Positions 49,160-57,650 of a stretch of 64,000 bases of DNA are shown in pieces. The notes below the pieces were generated by a model, which had not been told where the DNA came from, did not search any database, and saw nothing but the letters and a program-made list of their open reading frames with translations. The DNA comes from Paractinoplanes tereljensis (GTDB taxonomy: Bacteria > Actinomycetota > Actinomycetes > Mycobacteriales > Micromonosporaceae). The stretch's first letter is position 1. Every line of letters starts with the position of its first letter. The translations under genes were made by a program, and so were the position numbers. The stretch covers positions 124,001 through 188,000 of the forward strand of contig NZ_BOMY01000038.1 in the NCBI RefSeq assembly GCF_016862435.1, read 5' to 3'.

Positions 49160-49956
49160 TCACCGTCATCACTCTCTGCTCGGCGGCCCGGCTCGACCAC
49201 GTGCGCCGGCAGCAAGAGTTGCTGGCGACCGAGCCGGTACGCCGCATCCTGGTCTGGCTCGACGCCGGCCCGCCGCCGTCCTCCCTGCCGGAATTCGCCG
49301 GTGCCGACCTGGTGCACGTGCCACCCGGCCGGCAGGGCCTCCGGCTCGCCGCCGGACGCAATCGCGGTGCGCTCGCCGCCGGCGCCGGCCTACTGGTCTT
49401 CCTCGACGCCGACTGCCTCCCCGGCCCGCAGCTGCTCGCGCGGTACCGCGTCGCGGCGGCCGCGCACCCGGGCGCCCTGCTGTGCGGCCCCGTCACCTAT
49501 CTGCCGGAGGGGGTCCGGCCGGACCGGGACGCGCTGCCGGCCTGGACCGCGCCGCACGCGGCCCGGCCGACCCCGCCGGACGGCGAGAACGTCGTCGCCG
49601 GACCGGACGACCATCGGCTGTTCTGGTCGCTCTCCTTCGCGGTGACCGCGGAGACCTGGGGCACGCTCGGCGGCTTCCACGAGCTCTACGAGGGGTACGG
49701 CGGTGAGGACACCGACCTCGCCTGGACCGCGCGGAAGGCCGCCGTCCCCCTCGTCTGGGTCGGCGGTGCGCACGCCTACCACCAGTACCACCCGACCTCC
49801 TCGCCGCCTTGGCAGCACCTCGACGACATCCTGCGCAACGGCCGCCTGTTCGCCGACCGGTGGGGATTCTGGCCGATGCAGGGCTGGCTCGACGCGTTCG
49901 CCACCGCGGGCGCCATCGAACGAACACGAGCGGGGTGGCAGCGCCCGGCGGCCTGA
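49156..49956 (+). CDS. Glycosyltransferase family 2
   Basis: A 266-residue GT2 enzyme with GT-A fold. LAAGRNRGALAAGAGLLVFLDADCLPGP holds the metal-binding DAD, and GGFHELYEGYGGEDTDLAWTARK is the galactosyltransferase-like acceptor/acid motif. It shares this layout with the GT2 at the other end of the locus (AYGGEDWEW). It is the last gene of the four-gene right arm, with a 4-nt overlap upstream. Confidence 0.9.
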   Translation: MITVITLCSAARLDHVRRQQELLATEPVRRILVWLDAGPPPSSLPEFAGADLVHVPPGRQGLRLAAGRNRGALAAGAGLLVFLDADCLPGPQLLARYRVAAAAHPGALLCGPVTYLPEGVRPDRDALPAWTAPHAARPTPPDGENVVAGPDDHRLFWSLSFAVTAETWGTLGGFHELYEGYGGEDTDLAWTARKAAVPLVWVGGAHAYHQYHPTSSPPWQHLDDILRNGRLFADRWGFWPMQGWLDAFATAGAIERTRAGWQRPAA

Positions 49957-50026
49957 TGGGCCACTTCGGACCGATCACATCTTGAACACGACCACCGGAG
50001 CGTGTGAGACTGCGCCGCGTGAGACT

Positions 50027-52252
50027 GTGGTGACGAGCCAGCAACGACAGGTGTCCGCGCTGGTCGCGTTGTGCCTCGCGGCCGGCGTGCCGATTTTCCT
50101 GTTGTCGGGCACCGCGGTCGCGCCGTACACGCAATTGGGCAGCAGCCTTCTCGCCTGCCTGGCCGCCATCCCCTGTCTCGCCGCGGCCCGCAGGGGCGAC
50201 GGCGACGCGCGTCCCGGCTGGCGCCTGCTCGCCGCCGGGTGCCTGAGCTGGGGCCTGGGCAACTTCTACTGGTCGTGGAACGAACTGGTCGTGCACGCGG
50301 AGGTGCTGTTCCCCTCCCTGGCCGACGTCGGCTACCTGCTGTTCCCGCTGCTGGCCACGATCGGGCTGTGGCTGATCGCCGGCTGGACGTCGATCGGGTC
50401 CCGGCTGACCGTGCTGCTCGACGGCCTCATCGTCGGCTGCGCCCTGTTCGTGATCGGCTGGTCGCTGACGGTCCGTGAGGTCTGGGAGGCCGGCTCCGAC
50501 TCGGCGCTCGCGTTCGTCGTGTCGATGGCCTACCCGGTCTTCGACATCGTGCTGGCGACCGTCGTGGTGCTGCTCGCCGCCCGCACCCGGCGCGGCAGCC
50601 GCCACATCGGCCTGCTGCTGCTGTTGGGCCTGGCCGGGATGACCGTCAGCGACGTGCTGTTCGCCCTGGACACCTCGGCCGGCACCTATTCCTCCGGGCA
50701 GAACTCGGACGCCGGCTGGTTCATCGCGTTCGCCGCCTGCGCGGCGGCAGGCTGGCTGGCCACCCGGCAGCCGATGACGTTCGACCACACCGGAGTGATG
50801 GCCCGCTGGCAGACCGTCCTGCCGTACGCCCCGTTCGGGCTCGCGGCGTTCGTGGTCGCCGGCCAGACCCTGCTCGGGGTCGGCGTCGACGCGCCCGAGG
50901 CGGTCTCGCTGATGATCGGGTTCGTCCTCATCCTGCTGCGGCAGCTGTCCACTCTGCTGCACAACTCGACACTGACCCGCACCCTGCGCTACCAGGCGTA
51001 CCACGACCCGCTGACCGGGCTGGCCAACCGCGCGCTGTTCATGGAACGGCTCGAGGGCGCGCTCGGCGCCGGGCAGTCGGTCGCGATCGTCTACCTCGAC
51101 GTCGACGACTTCAAGATGATCAACGACTCGCTCGGGCACGACGCCGGCGACATCGTGCTGCGCACCGTGGGCGAGCGGCTGCGCGCCTGCTTCGCCGGGC
51201 CGGACACCATCGCCCGGTTCGGCGGCGACGAGTTCGCCGTGCTCACCGGCCGCGTCCACGACCTGCCCGCGCAGGCCCAGTGGCTGCTCGGCCTGCTGCA
51301 CGAGCCGGTCGAGGTCGGCGCCCGCACGGTTCGGCTGGGCGCGAGCATCGGCGTCGCCCTCTCCGACGGCTCGGCCGGCTCGGAGGACCTGCGCAAGAAC
51401 GTCGACCTGGCCATGTACGCGGCGAAGGCGCAGGGCAAGGACGGGTACGCGATGTTCGCGCCGTCGATGCGGGACGGCTTCGACCGGGAGGTGATGTGGC
51501 GTACCGAATTGCAGCAGGCCCTGGCCGACCGCACGCTGCACGTCGCCTACCAGCCGATCGTCGCCCTGGGCGAACGCCGCGTGGCGGGCGTCGAGGCGCT
51601 GGCCCGCTGGCAGCACCCGCAGCACGGCATCGTGGCACCGGACGAGTTCATCCCGGTCGCCGAGCGGGCCGGCCTGATCGCGGAGCTCGGCCTGCTCGTG
51701 CTGCGCCGGGCGTGCGCCGAGTTCGCCGCGTGGCCGGGATCGCAGTCGACGTACCTGTCGGTCAACGTGTCACCGTCGCAGATGCTCGACGCCTCGTTCC
51801 CGTCGAAGGTCGCCGCGACGCTGTACGAGGTCGGGCTGCGACCGACGCAGCTGGTGCTCGAGGTGACCGAGAACGCGCTGGCCGACGAGTCCGAGGTGAT
51901 CGGCACGCTGCGGCGCCTGCGCGAGTTCGGCATCCGGATCGCCATCGACGACTTCGGCACCGGTTACGCGTCCCTGCGCTACCTGCACCGCTTCCCCGCC
52001 GACATCGTCAAGATCGACCGCACGTACGTCCAGGACATCGCCCGCGATCCGGCCGCCGTCCACATTCTCGGCACCCTGTGGCAGCTGTTCGGCGCCCTCG
52101 GCCTCACCGCCGTCGCCGAGGGCATCGAAGACCCGGCCCAGGCCGCGATGCTTGTCGAGCTGGGCTGCGAGGTAGGCCAGGGTTTCCTGTACGGACACCC
52201 GGGCCCGCTCAACTCCATCACCGTCGAACTCGCCCCCGCGGAACGGACGTGA
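50027..52252 (+). CDS. Bifunctional GGDEF-EAL membrane protein
   Basis: A protein of about 741 residues. Some eight to ten N-terminal helices (to about 300) precede a GGDEF domain with an intact motif (RFGGDEFAVL) but no RxxD I-site. The EAL phosphodiesterase has the expected residues: EALARW, NVSPSQML, LEVTENAL, DDFGTGYASL, KIDRTYV and AEGIED. Both synthesis and breakdown of c-di-GMP are therefore possible. Start is GTG 50027 or 50030; neither has a strong ribosome site. It stands between the glycan locus and the convergent aldo/keto reductase, whose stop follows directly. Confidence 0.92.
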   Translation: MVTSQQRQVSALVALCLAAGVPIFLLSGTAVAPYTQLGSSLLACLAAIPCLAAARRGDGDARPGWRLLAAGCLSWGLGNFYWSWNELVVHAEVLFPSLADVGYLLFPLLATIGLWLIAGWTSIGSRLTVLLDGLIVGCALFVIGWSLTVREVWEAGSDSALAFVVSMAYPVFDIVLATVVVLLAARTRRGSRHIGLLLLLGLAGMTVSDVLFALDTSAGTYSSGQNSDAGWFIAFAACAAAGWLATRQPMTFDHTGVMARWQTVLPYAPFGLAAFVVAGQTLLGVGVDAPEAVSLMIGFVLILLRQLSTLLHNSTLTRTLRYQAYHDPLTGLANRALFMERLEGALGAGQSVAIVYLDVDDFKMINDSLGHDAGDIVLRTVGERLRACFAGPDTIARFGGDEFAVLTGRVHDLPAQAQWLLGLLHEPVEVGARTVRLGASIGVALSDGSAGSEDLRKNVDLAMYAAKAQGKDGYAMFAPSMRDGFDREVMWRTELQQALADRTLHVAYQPIVALGERRVAGVEALARWQHPQHGIVAPDEFIPVAERAGLIAELGLLVLRRACAEFAAWPGSQSTYLSVNVSPSQMLDASFPSKVAATLYEVGLRPTQLVLEVTENALADESEVIGTLRRLREFGIRIAIDDFGTGYASLRYLHRFPADIVKIDRTYVQDIARDPAAVHILGTLWQLFGALGLTAVAEGIEDPAQAAMLVELGCEVGQGFLYGHPGPLNSITVELAPAERT

Positions 52253-53233
52253 TCAGCGGTCGACGGCCGACATGTTGGCCTCGTCGTGCCGGGCCCCGGC
52301 CGCCGGCTCGAGCGCGTCCAGACGCTTGAGCTGGTCGTCGGTCAGCTCGACGGCGTCGGCGGCGGTGTTCTCCTCGACGCGGGCGACCCGCCTGGTGCCG
52401 GGGATCGGGACGATGTCGTCGCCCCGGGTGAGCAGCCACGCCAGGGCGGTCTGGGCCGGGGTGGCGCCGATCTCCGCGCCGATGGCCGTGACCTCGTCGA
52501 CGATGGCCAGATTGCGGCGGAAGTTCTCCCCGGTGAACCGGGGGTTGGTCGTGCGCCAGTCGTCGTCGGCGAAGTCCTCGACCGTACGGATCTGCCCGGT
52601 CAGCAGGCCGTGCCCGAGCGGCGAGTACGGGACGAAGCCGATGCCGAGCTCGCGCAGCAGCGGCAGGATCTCGGCCTCCACGTCGCGGGTCCACAGCGAG
52701 TATTCGGTCTGCAGAGCCGAGACCGGCTGTACGGCGTGGGCCCGGCGGATGGTGTCCGGCGACGCCTCGGACAGGCCGAAGTGCAGCACCTTGCCCTGCT
52801 TGATCAGCTCGGCCACCGCGCCCGCGGTCTCCTCGATCGGCGTGTTCCGGTCGACCCGGTGCTGGTAGTACAGGTCGATGTGGTCGGTGCCGAGCCGCTT
52901 GAGCGACCCTTCGACGGCGGTCCGGATGTTGCCGGCGGTGCTGTCGTTCACCCCGGGCCCGCCGTTGGCGTGCGAGACGAGACCGAACTTGGTGGCGATC
53001 TTCACCTGGTCGCGGCGGCCCTTGACCGCCGCGCCGACGATCTCCTCGCTGAGGAACGGGCCGTAGATCTCCGCCGTGTCGATGTGGGTCACCCCCAGCT
53101 CCAGCGCGCGGTGGATGGTGCGGGCCGACTCGGCGTGGTCGAGCCGGCCCTCACTGGTGTAGACGCCGGCCATGGTCATCGCGCCGAGGCCGATCCGGGA
53201 CACGTTCAGGCTGCCGAGGTGTGCGTTCTTCAT
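52253..53233 (-). CDS. Aldo/keto reductase
   Basis: A 326-residue NADPH-dependent reductase with a TIM barrel. GVTHIDTAEIYGPF carries the catalytic Asp and Tyr, ATKFG the Lys and YYQHRVD the His, and the NADPH-binding end has PIPGTRRVARVEEN. Relatives reduce aldehydes and ketones. ATG 53233 (MKNAHLG) is preferred; a TTG 12 nt upstream is possible. It begins 69 nt after the end of the deiminase gene and may be read with it. Confidence 0.93.
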   Translation of the reverse strand: MKNAHLGSLNVSRIGLGAMTMAGVYTSEGRLDHAESARTIHRALELGVTHIDTAEIYGPFLSEEIVGAAVKGRRDQVKIATKFGLVSHANGGPGVNDSTAGNIRTAVEGSLKRLGTDHIDLYYQHRVDRNTPIEETAGAVAELIKQGKVLHFGLSEASPDTIRRAHAVQPVSALQTEYSLWTRDVEAEILPLLRELGIGFVPYSPLGHGLLTGQIRTVEDFADDDWRTTNPRFTGENFRRNLAIVDEVTAIGAEIGATPAQTALAWLLTRGDDIVPIPGTRRVARVEENTAADAVELTDDQLKRLDALEPAAGARHDEANMSAVDR

Positions 53234-53302
53234 ATCGCTAGCCAACCGCCGTTCGCGGGTGGGGAGAAGTCACTGCTGAAGGGTGTACCGGCAGCCCACC
53301 AC

Positions 53303-55090
53303 TCAGGCGGGGTACGCCCGGAACGTGTTGGTGGCGCAGTGGATCTCGCCCTCGGAAAGGTGCTCGTCGAGCAGGTCGTCGGCGTAGGTCACCTGGTAGC
53401 CGAGCCGGCCCAGTGCCTTGTCGAATGCGGCGGCGAAGACGTCCGTACCGTTCAGCAGCGGACCGTAGGGCTTGGGGGCGACGTAGCGGGTGTTGCTGAC
53501 GACCAGGCCGTTGATGAGGTTGGGGATCTCGGCCGAGGCCGCGCGCAGAGCGTTCAGCGCCACCTCGTCGCCGGCCTGCTGGGTCATGAACCAGTCCAGG
53601 TTGCGGGCGGTGAACAGCATCGGGATCCGTACGACCCGGTCCGGGCCGAGGCCGAGCCTGGCCAGGTTCTCGGTGATCTTGGCGGCCGCGATCCGGTTGG
53701 TGTCGACGAACTGCTCGTCCGCCTGGAACTCGGCGATGGTGCGCTTGTCCAGCAGGAACTCGCTGTCCCCGGCGTCGGGCAAGCCCGGGTGCAGCACCTG
53801 GCCGGCCGAGGTGACCTTGGTGAGCAGATCCAGGCCGGCCTGCGGGTCCGCGACGATCGCCTGCCATCCGCCGGCGGCCGGCAGGAACTGGACGAACTCG
53901 TCGAGGTGGCCGACGGCCAGGAAACCGGTGTCGACCATGACCACGTCCTGGGCGCCCTGCGACCGCAGGAAGGTGACGATCTCGGCGGACGGCGTACCGC
54001 CCATGACGATGGTCCCGTGCGGATGGCCGGGCGTCGGGGGCATGGTTTCCAGGTTGCCCATCGAGTCGTAGGTGCTGTCGTCGAGGGTGCCCACCCCGGC
54101 CGGCACCCCCGGAACGTGCGCGACGGCCACGTCCGGGCCCTTGAGGTCGGTGTAGGTGACGCGGGCCGCCTGCCGGTGCAGGTCGCTGACCGACGGCAGC
54201 AGCACCCGCATGCCGTGCGGGCGCCCGTCGAGGCCGGGCATCACCTGGTAGAGGGGCTCGAACAGGTCCTGCGTCCACTTGTCGTCGCCGGTCTTCAGAC
54301 TGGTCAGCGGAACGTTCTTCGGTAGCACGGCCGCAACTGTCTGGCGCCAGGCCGGGCCGGCGGTCAGCACCCGCTCCAGCTTCTGGGTGTTGAGCTGGGT
54401 GAGTGCGGGTGCGGCGTGCATGCGTACGGCATGGGTGGTGTTCTTGCCGTTGGCGCTCACGCCCAGCGTGACCACCGCGGTGCCGTCCCAGATCGTGCGG
54501 TCCCGGACCACGTCGCGGCCTTCGACCCCGAGCTGGACGCCCGTGCGCAGCTCGGCGGCGGTCAGCGTGGTCGCCACCTCCCACCGGGCGCGTTTGACGA
54601 AGACCCGGATGTTGCCGGTGACGCTGATCCGGCCGGTGGCCGACGACGGCGCGCCCGGCCACGGGGTCACCCGCAGCCGGGCCAGGTCCTGCTCGTCGGC
54701 AGCGCCGTTGACGACCTCGTCGGCGGCGTCGTTGCAGGCGGCCATCTGCCGGTCGGCCAGGTTCTGCTCGAGCCGGTGCGACTGCCGCAACACCACGAAC
54801 TTCGCCTCGGCCCCGGCCGGGTCCTGGTCGTAGTCCTTCATCAGGTCGTCCTTGGCCTGCTGGAACCGGGCATCGTTGGCCGCTTCCCGGGCTACCGCGT
54901 CCTTGGTGATCTTCCGGGCGGCCGGCCGGCAGCGGCCGGCGTCGTCGTCGATGTTGGCGAGGAAGACCCCGCCGGGGGTGACCAGACTCAGGTTCGCGTC
55001 GGCCGACTCACCGGCGAACGCCGCCAGCGGCACCGCCGCGAGAGTCAGACCGACCGCGCCGACCAATCCGAAAATCGTGCGTCTTCTCAT
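53303..55090 (-). CDS. Secreted protein-arginine deiminase (PAD family)
   Basis: A 595-residue protein with a signal peptide (about 1-28, ending AAFAGES) and a C-terminal PAD catalytic domain that converts arginine residues to citrulline. All four catalytic residues of vertebrate PADs have counterparts: D275 in WTQD, H395 and D397 in AVGHLDEF, and C585 in EIHCATN. The connecting motif YDSMGNLETMPP is also kept. The N-terminal 140 residues are helical and unrecognised, and residues about 150-260 form a beta-sandwich as in vertebrate PADs. It is an export candidate that could modify host or competitor proteins or its own cell surface. No dedicated partner gene is adjacent. Confidence 0.9.
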   Translation of the reverse strand: MRRRTIFGLVGAVGLTLAAVPLAAFAGESADANLSLVTPGGVFLANIDDDAGRCRPAARKITKDAVAREAANDARFQQAKDDLMKDYDQDPAGAEAKFVVLRQSHRLEQNLADRQMAACNDAADEVVNGAADEQDLARLRVTPWPGAPSSATGRISVTGNIRVFVKRARWEVATTLTAAELRTGVQLGVEGRDVVRDRTIWDGTAVVTLGVSANGKNTTHAVRMHAAPALTQLNTQKLERVLTAGPAWRQTVAAVLPKNVPLTSLKTGDDKWTQDLFEPLYQVMPGLDGRPHGMRVLLPSVSDLHRQAARVTYTDLKGPDVAVAHVPGVPAGVGTLDDSTYDSMGNLETMPPTPGHPHGTIVMGGTPSAEIVTFLRSQGAQDVVMVDTGFLAVGHLDEFVQFLPAAGGWQAIVADPQAGLDLLTKVTSAGQVLHPGLPDAGDSEFLLDKRTIAEFQADEQFVDTNRIAAAKITENLARLGLGPDRVVRIPMLFTARNLDWFMTQQAGDEVALNALRAASAEIPNLINGLVVSNTRYVAPKPYGPLLNGTDVFAAAFDKALGRLGYQVTYADDLLDEHLSEGEIHCATNTFRAYPA

Positions 55091-55147
55091 GGCCGCGATC
55101 TTGGCCAGGAACTGTCAGAAACCCGTGAGGCGGCCGTAGTGGTCCGG

Positions 55148-56167
55148 TCAGCGCCGGCGCGAAGCCGGCGGGGCGGTGCTGTTGCGGACGGTGAGGGTGG
55201 TGGCCAGTTCGAGGCGGGGCTGCCGGGCCTTCTCGCCGCGGCCCAGGGTGAGGGCCAGCTCGGTGGCGGCCTGGGCCATGTCGAACAGGGGCTGGTGCAC
55301 GGTGGTGAGCGGCGGGTCGGCCAGGCTGGTGATGGGCAGATCGTCGAAGCCGACCACGCTCAGGTCGGCGGGGATCCGCAGGCCGAGGGAGCGGGCGGCC
55401 TGATAGACGCCGAGGGCCTGCAGGTCGTTGCAACAGAAGACGGCGGTCGGGCGGTCCGGGCGGCGCAGCAGGTCGAGGGCGGCGGCCTGGCCGTGGTCGC
55501 GGGTCAGTTCGGTGGGCACGATCAGGCTCGGGTCGATCGGCAGGCCGGCCGCCTCGATGGCGGAGCGGTACCCGTCCAGGCGGGCCCGGCAGCACAGGAT
55601 CGCGTCCGGGCCACCGATCATGGCGATCCGCCGGTGGCCGAGCTCGATCAGGTGCCGGGTGGCCGAGCGGCCGCCGCTCCAGTTGGTGGCGCCCACGAAG
55701 GGAACGTCATCGGGCAGTTCGCCGGTGGGGTCGAAGACCACGAACGGGATGCCGCGGGCGCGCAGCTGGTCGCGTTCGCCGTCGGACAGCTGGGCGACGC
55801 TGACCAGGCAGGCCGGCCGGCGGGCCAGGGTGTCGTCGATCCAGTAGCGGATCGTGCTGCTCTGCGGGCCGAACTCGGTGAGAATGACGCCGATGCCCTG
55901 CTCCCGGGCGACCCGCTGTACGCCGCGGATGATCTCCAGGCCCCACTGGTGTTCGAGCTGGTCGAAGACGAGTTCCATGGTGTTGTTGCGGGTGACCACG
56001 GGTTTGCGGTAGCCGTACTCGCTGATCAGGGCCTCGACCCGGGAGCGGGTGTCGGCGGCGACGCCGGCCCGGCCGTTGATGACCTTGGAGACGGTGGGGA
56101 CGGACACCCCGGCCGACTCGGCGATGAACGAGATGGTCACCGGCGTGTGCGATGCGGTCCCTGACAC
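55148..56167 (-). CDS. LacI family transcriptional regulator
   Basis: A 339-residue LacI repressor. The helix-turn-helix is ISFIAESAGVSVPTVSKVINGRAGV, followed by a sugar-binding effector domain (VVGFDDLPITSLADPPLTTVHQP). The GTG start follows AGGGGG. It is the third gene of an operon with the sugar-binding lipoprotein and GH43, 19 nt after GH43. It probably controls this operon and the divergent endoglucanase through AGAAA-n-TTTCT operators in the shared promoter region. Confidence 0.93.
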   Translation of the reverse strand: MSGTASHTPVTISFIAESAGVSVPTVSKVINGRAGVAADTRSRVEALISEYGYRKPVVTRNNTMELVFDQLEHQWGLEIIRGVQRVAREQGIGVILTEFGPQSSTIRYWIDDTLARRPACLVSVAQLSDGERDQLRARGIPFVVFDPTGELPDDVPFVGATNWSGGRSATRHLIELGHRRIAMIGGPDAILCCRARLDGYRSAIEAAGLPIDPSLIVPTELTRDHGQAAALDLLRRPDRPTAVFCCNDLQALGVYQAARSLGLRIPADLSVVGFDDLPITSLADPPLTTVHQPLFDMAQAATELALTLGRGEKARQPRLELATTLTVRNSTAPPASRRR

Positions 56168-56186
56168 CGAGGCCCCCTATCCGACG

Positions 56187-57650
56187 TCAGGCAAGGATAG
56201 ACGGCGAGTAATCGAACCAGTCGAAGGCGACGGTCCCGGCGGTGGCGTACATCCCGATGACCCGGCCGGTGAAGCCGCCGGCCACCTCGGTGGACAGGTA
56301 TCGGCCGTCGAGCTCGGCGAGCACCTCGAACTCGCCGCCGGGATGCTCGATGCCCAGCCGGACGGTGTCCGGGCCGGCGAGCGGGTCCCAGTCGCCGGAC
56401 GGGGTCGCGATCACGTCGATCCGCAGGCATGAAGCCGACGCCGGAACCGTGGCGACGGTGGTCCGCACCGAGCCGATCCGGGCGAGCACCCGGGTCTCGC
56501 CGTCGCCGGTCTCGACCTCGTAGTGGTGGCGCTCGTCCAGCCGTACGGCCAGACCGCCGACGCCCCCGGCGGCGTCGATCGCCGCCCGCACCCGGCAGGA
56601 ATGGTGTTGCTGGCGGCGGCCGACAAAGGCGTCCTCGAGGGACTCGCCGCGTGCGTGCAGGACCAGGTAGCCGGGCTTGTCGGTCAGCGACAGCCCGGGC
56701 CGCGACCGTACCGAGATCCACTCCGGCCCGAGGGTGCCGGCGTCGAAGTCGTCGCGGGCCGGCGCGGCCGGGAACGGCCGCAGCGGCCACGGCGGATCGG
56801 CCATCACCGGGGTGACCGCGCCGATCACCGGCCAGTCGTCGGTCCAGGTGACCGGCGCCAGGAAGGTCTCCCGGCCGAGCACGTGCCAGCCGGGGGTGCC
56901 GCCCCGCGGCCGGGCCCCGAGGAAGACCACCCACCAGGACCCGTCCGGTGCCTGGACGAGGTCGCCGTGCCCGGTGTTCTGGATCGGCCGATGGGTGCCG
57001 CGATGGGTCAGGATCGGGTTGGCCGGGCACGGTTCGAAAGGTCCGTCCGGGGCGGGACCACGGGCGATCGAGATGGCGTGCCCGCGTTCGGTGCCGCCTT
57101 CGGCGATCATCAGGTACCAGTACTCGCCGATCCGATAGAGGTGCGGCGCCTCGGGCGCCTGCGCGTCCGCGCCGCCGGACCACAACCGCCGCGGCTCACC
57201 GACGGTCTGCCCGGTCGCCAGGTCGAGACGGACCTGCCAGATCCCCCAGTACGTGCACCAGCAGTTGCCCTCGTCGTCCCAGGTCAGGTCGGGGTCGATG
57301 CCCTCGACGCCGGTGATCCGGACCGGATCGGACCAGGGGCCGGCCGGATCGTCGGCGGTGCAGAGCAGATTGCCGCCGCCGGGGGCCACGTTCGTGACGA
57401 TCAGCCAGAAGCGGCCGTCGTGGTGGCGCAGCGTCGGCGCGTACAGGCCGCCGGAGGCCGGCGTCGAGGGCGGCAGGTCCGGCTCCAGCGCGTTACCGAT
57501 CTGCTCCCAGTGCACCAGGTCGCGGCTGTGCAGGATGGGCACGCCCGGCCAGTACTCGAAGCTGGAGCAGGCCAGGTAATAGTCCTCCCCCACCCGGCAG
57601 ACACTCGGATCGGGGAAAAATCCAGAGATAACCGGATTACCGTACGTCAT
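56187..57650 (-). CDS. Glycoside hydrolase family 43
   Basis: A 487-residue enzyme with a five-bladed propeller (about 1-300) and a C-terminal concanavalin-like sandwich (about 310-487), as in GH43 beta-xylosidases and arabinofuranosidases. Catalytic candidates are the Asp in NPVISGFFPDPSV, the Asp in GIDPDLTWD, and the Glu in APEAPHLYRIG. No signal peptide is seen, so it probably acts inside the cell on imported oligosaccharides. ATG 57650 overlaps the binding-protein stop by 4 nt. Confidence 0.92.
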   Translation of the reverse strand: MTYGNPVISGFFPDPSVCRVGEDYYLACSSFEYWPGVPILHSRDLVHWEQIGNALEPDLPPSTPASGGLYAPTLRHHDGRFWLIVTNVAPGGGNLLCTADDPAGPWSDPVRITGVEGIDPDLTWDDEGNCWCTYWGIWQVRLDLATGQTVGEPRRLWSGGADAQAPEAPHLYRIGEYWYLMIAEGGTERGHAISIARGPAPDGPFEPCPANPILTHRGTHRPIQNTGHGDLVQAPDGSWWVVFLGARPRGGTPGWHVLGRETFLAPVTWTDDWPVIGAVTPVMADPPWPLRPFPAAPARDDFDAGTLGPEWISVRSRPGLSLTDKPGYLVLHARGESLEDAFVGRRQQHHSCRVRAAIDAAGGVGGLAVRLDERHHYEVETGDGETRVLARIGSVRTTVATVPASASCLRIDVIATPSGDWDPLAGPDTVRLGIEHPGGEFEVLAELDGRYLSTEVAGGFTGRVIGMYATAGTVAFDWFDYSPSILA

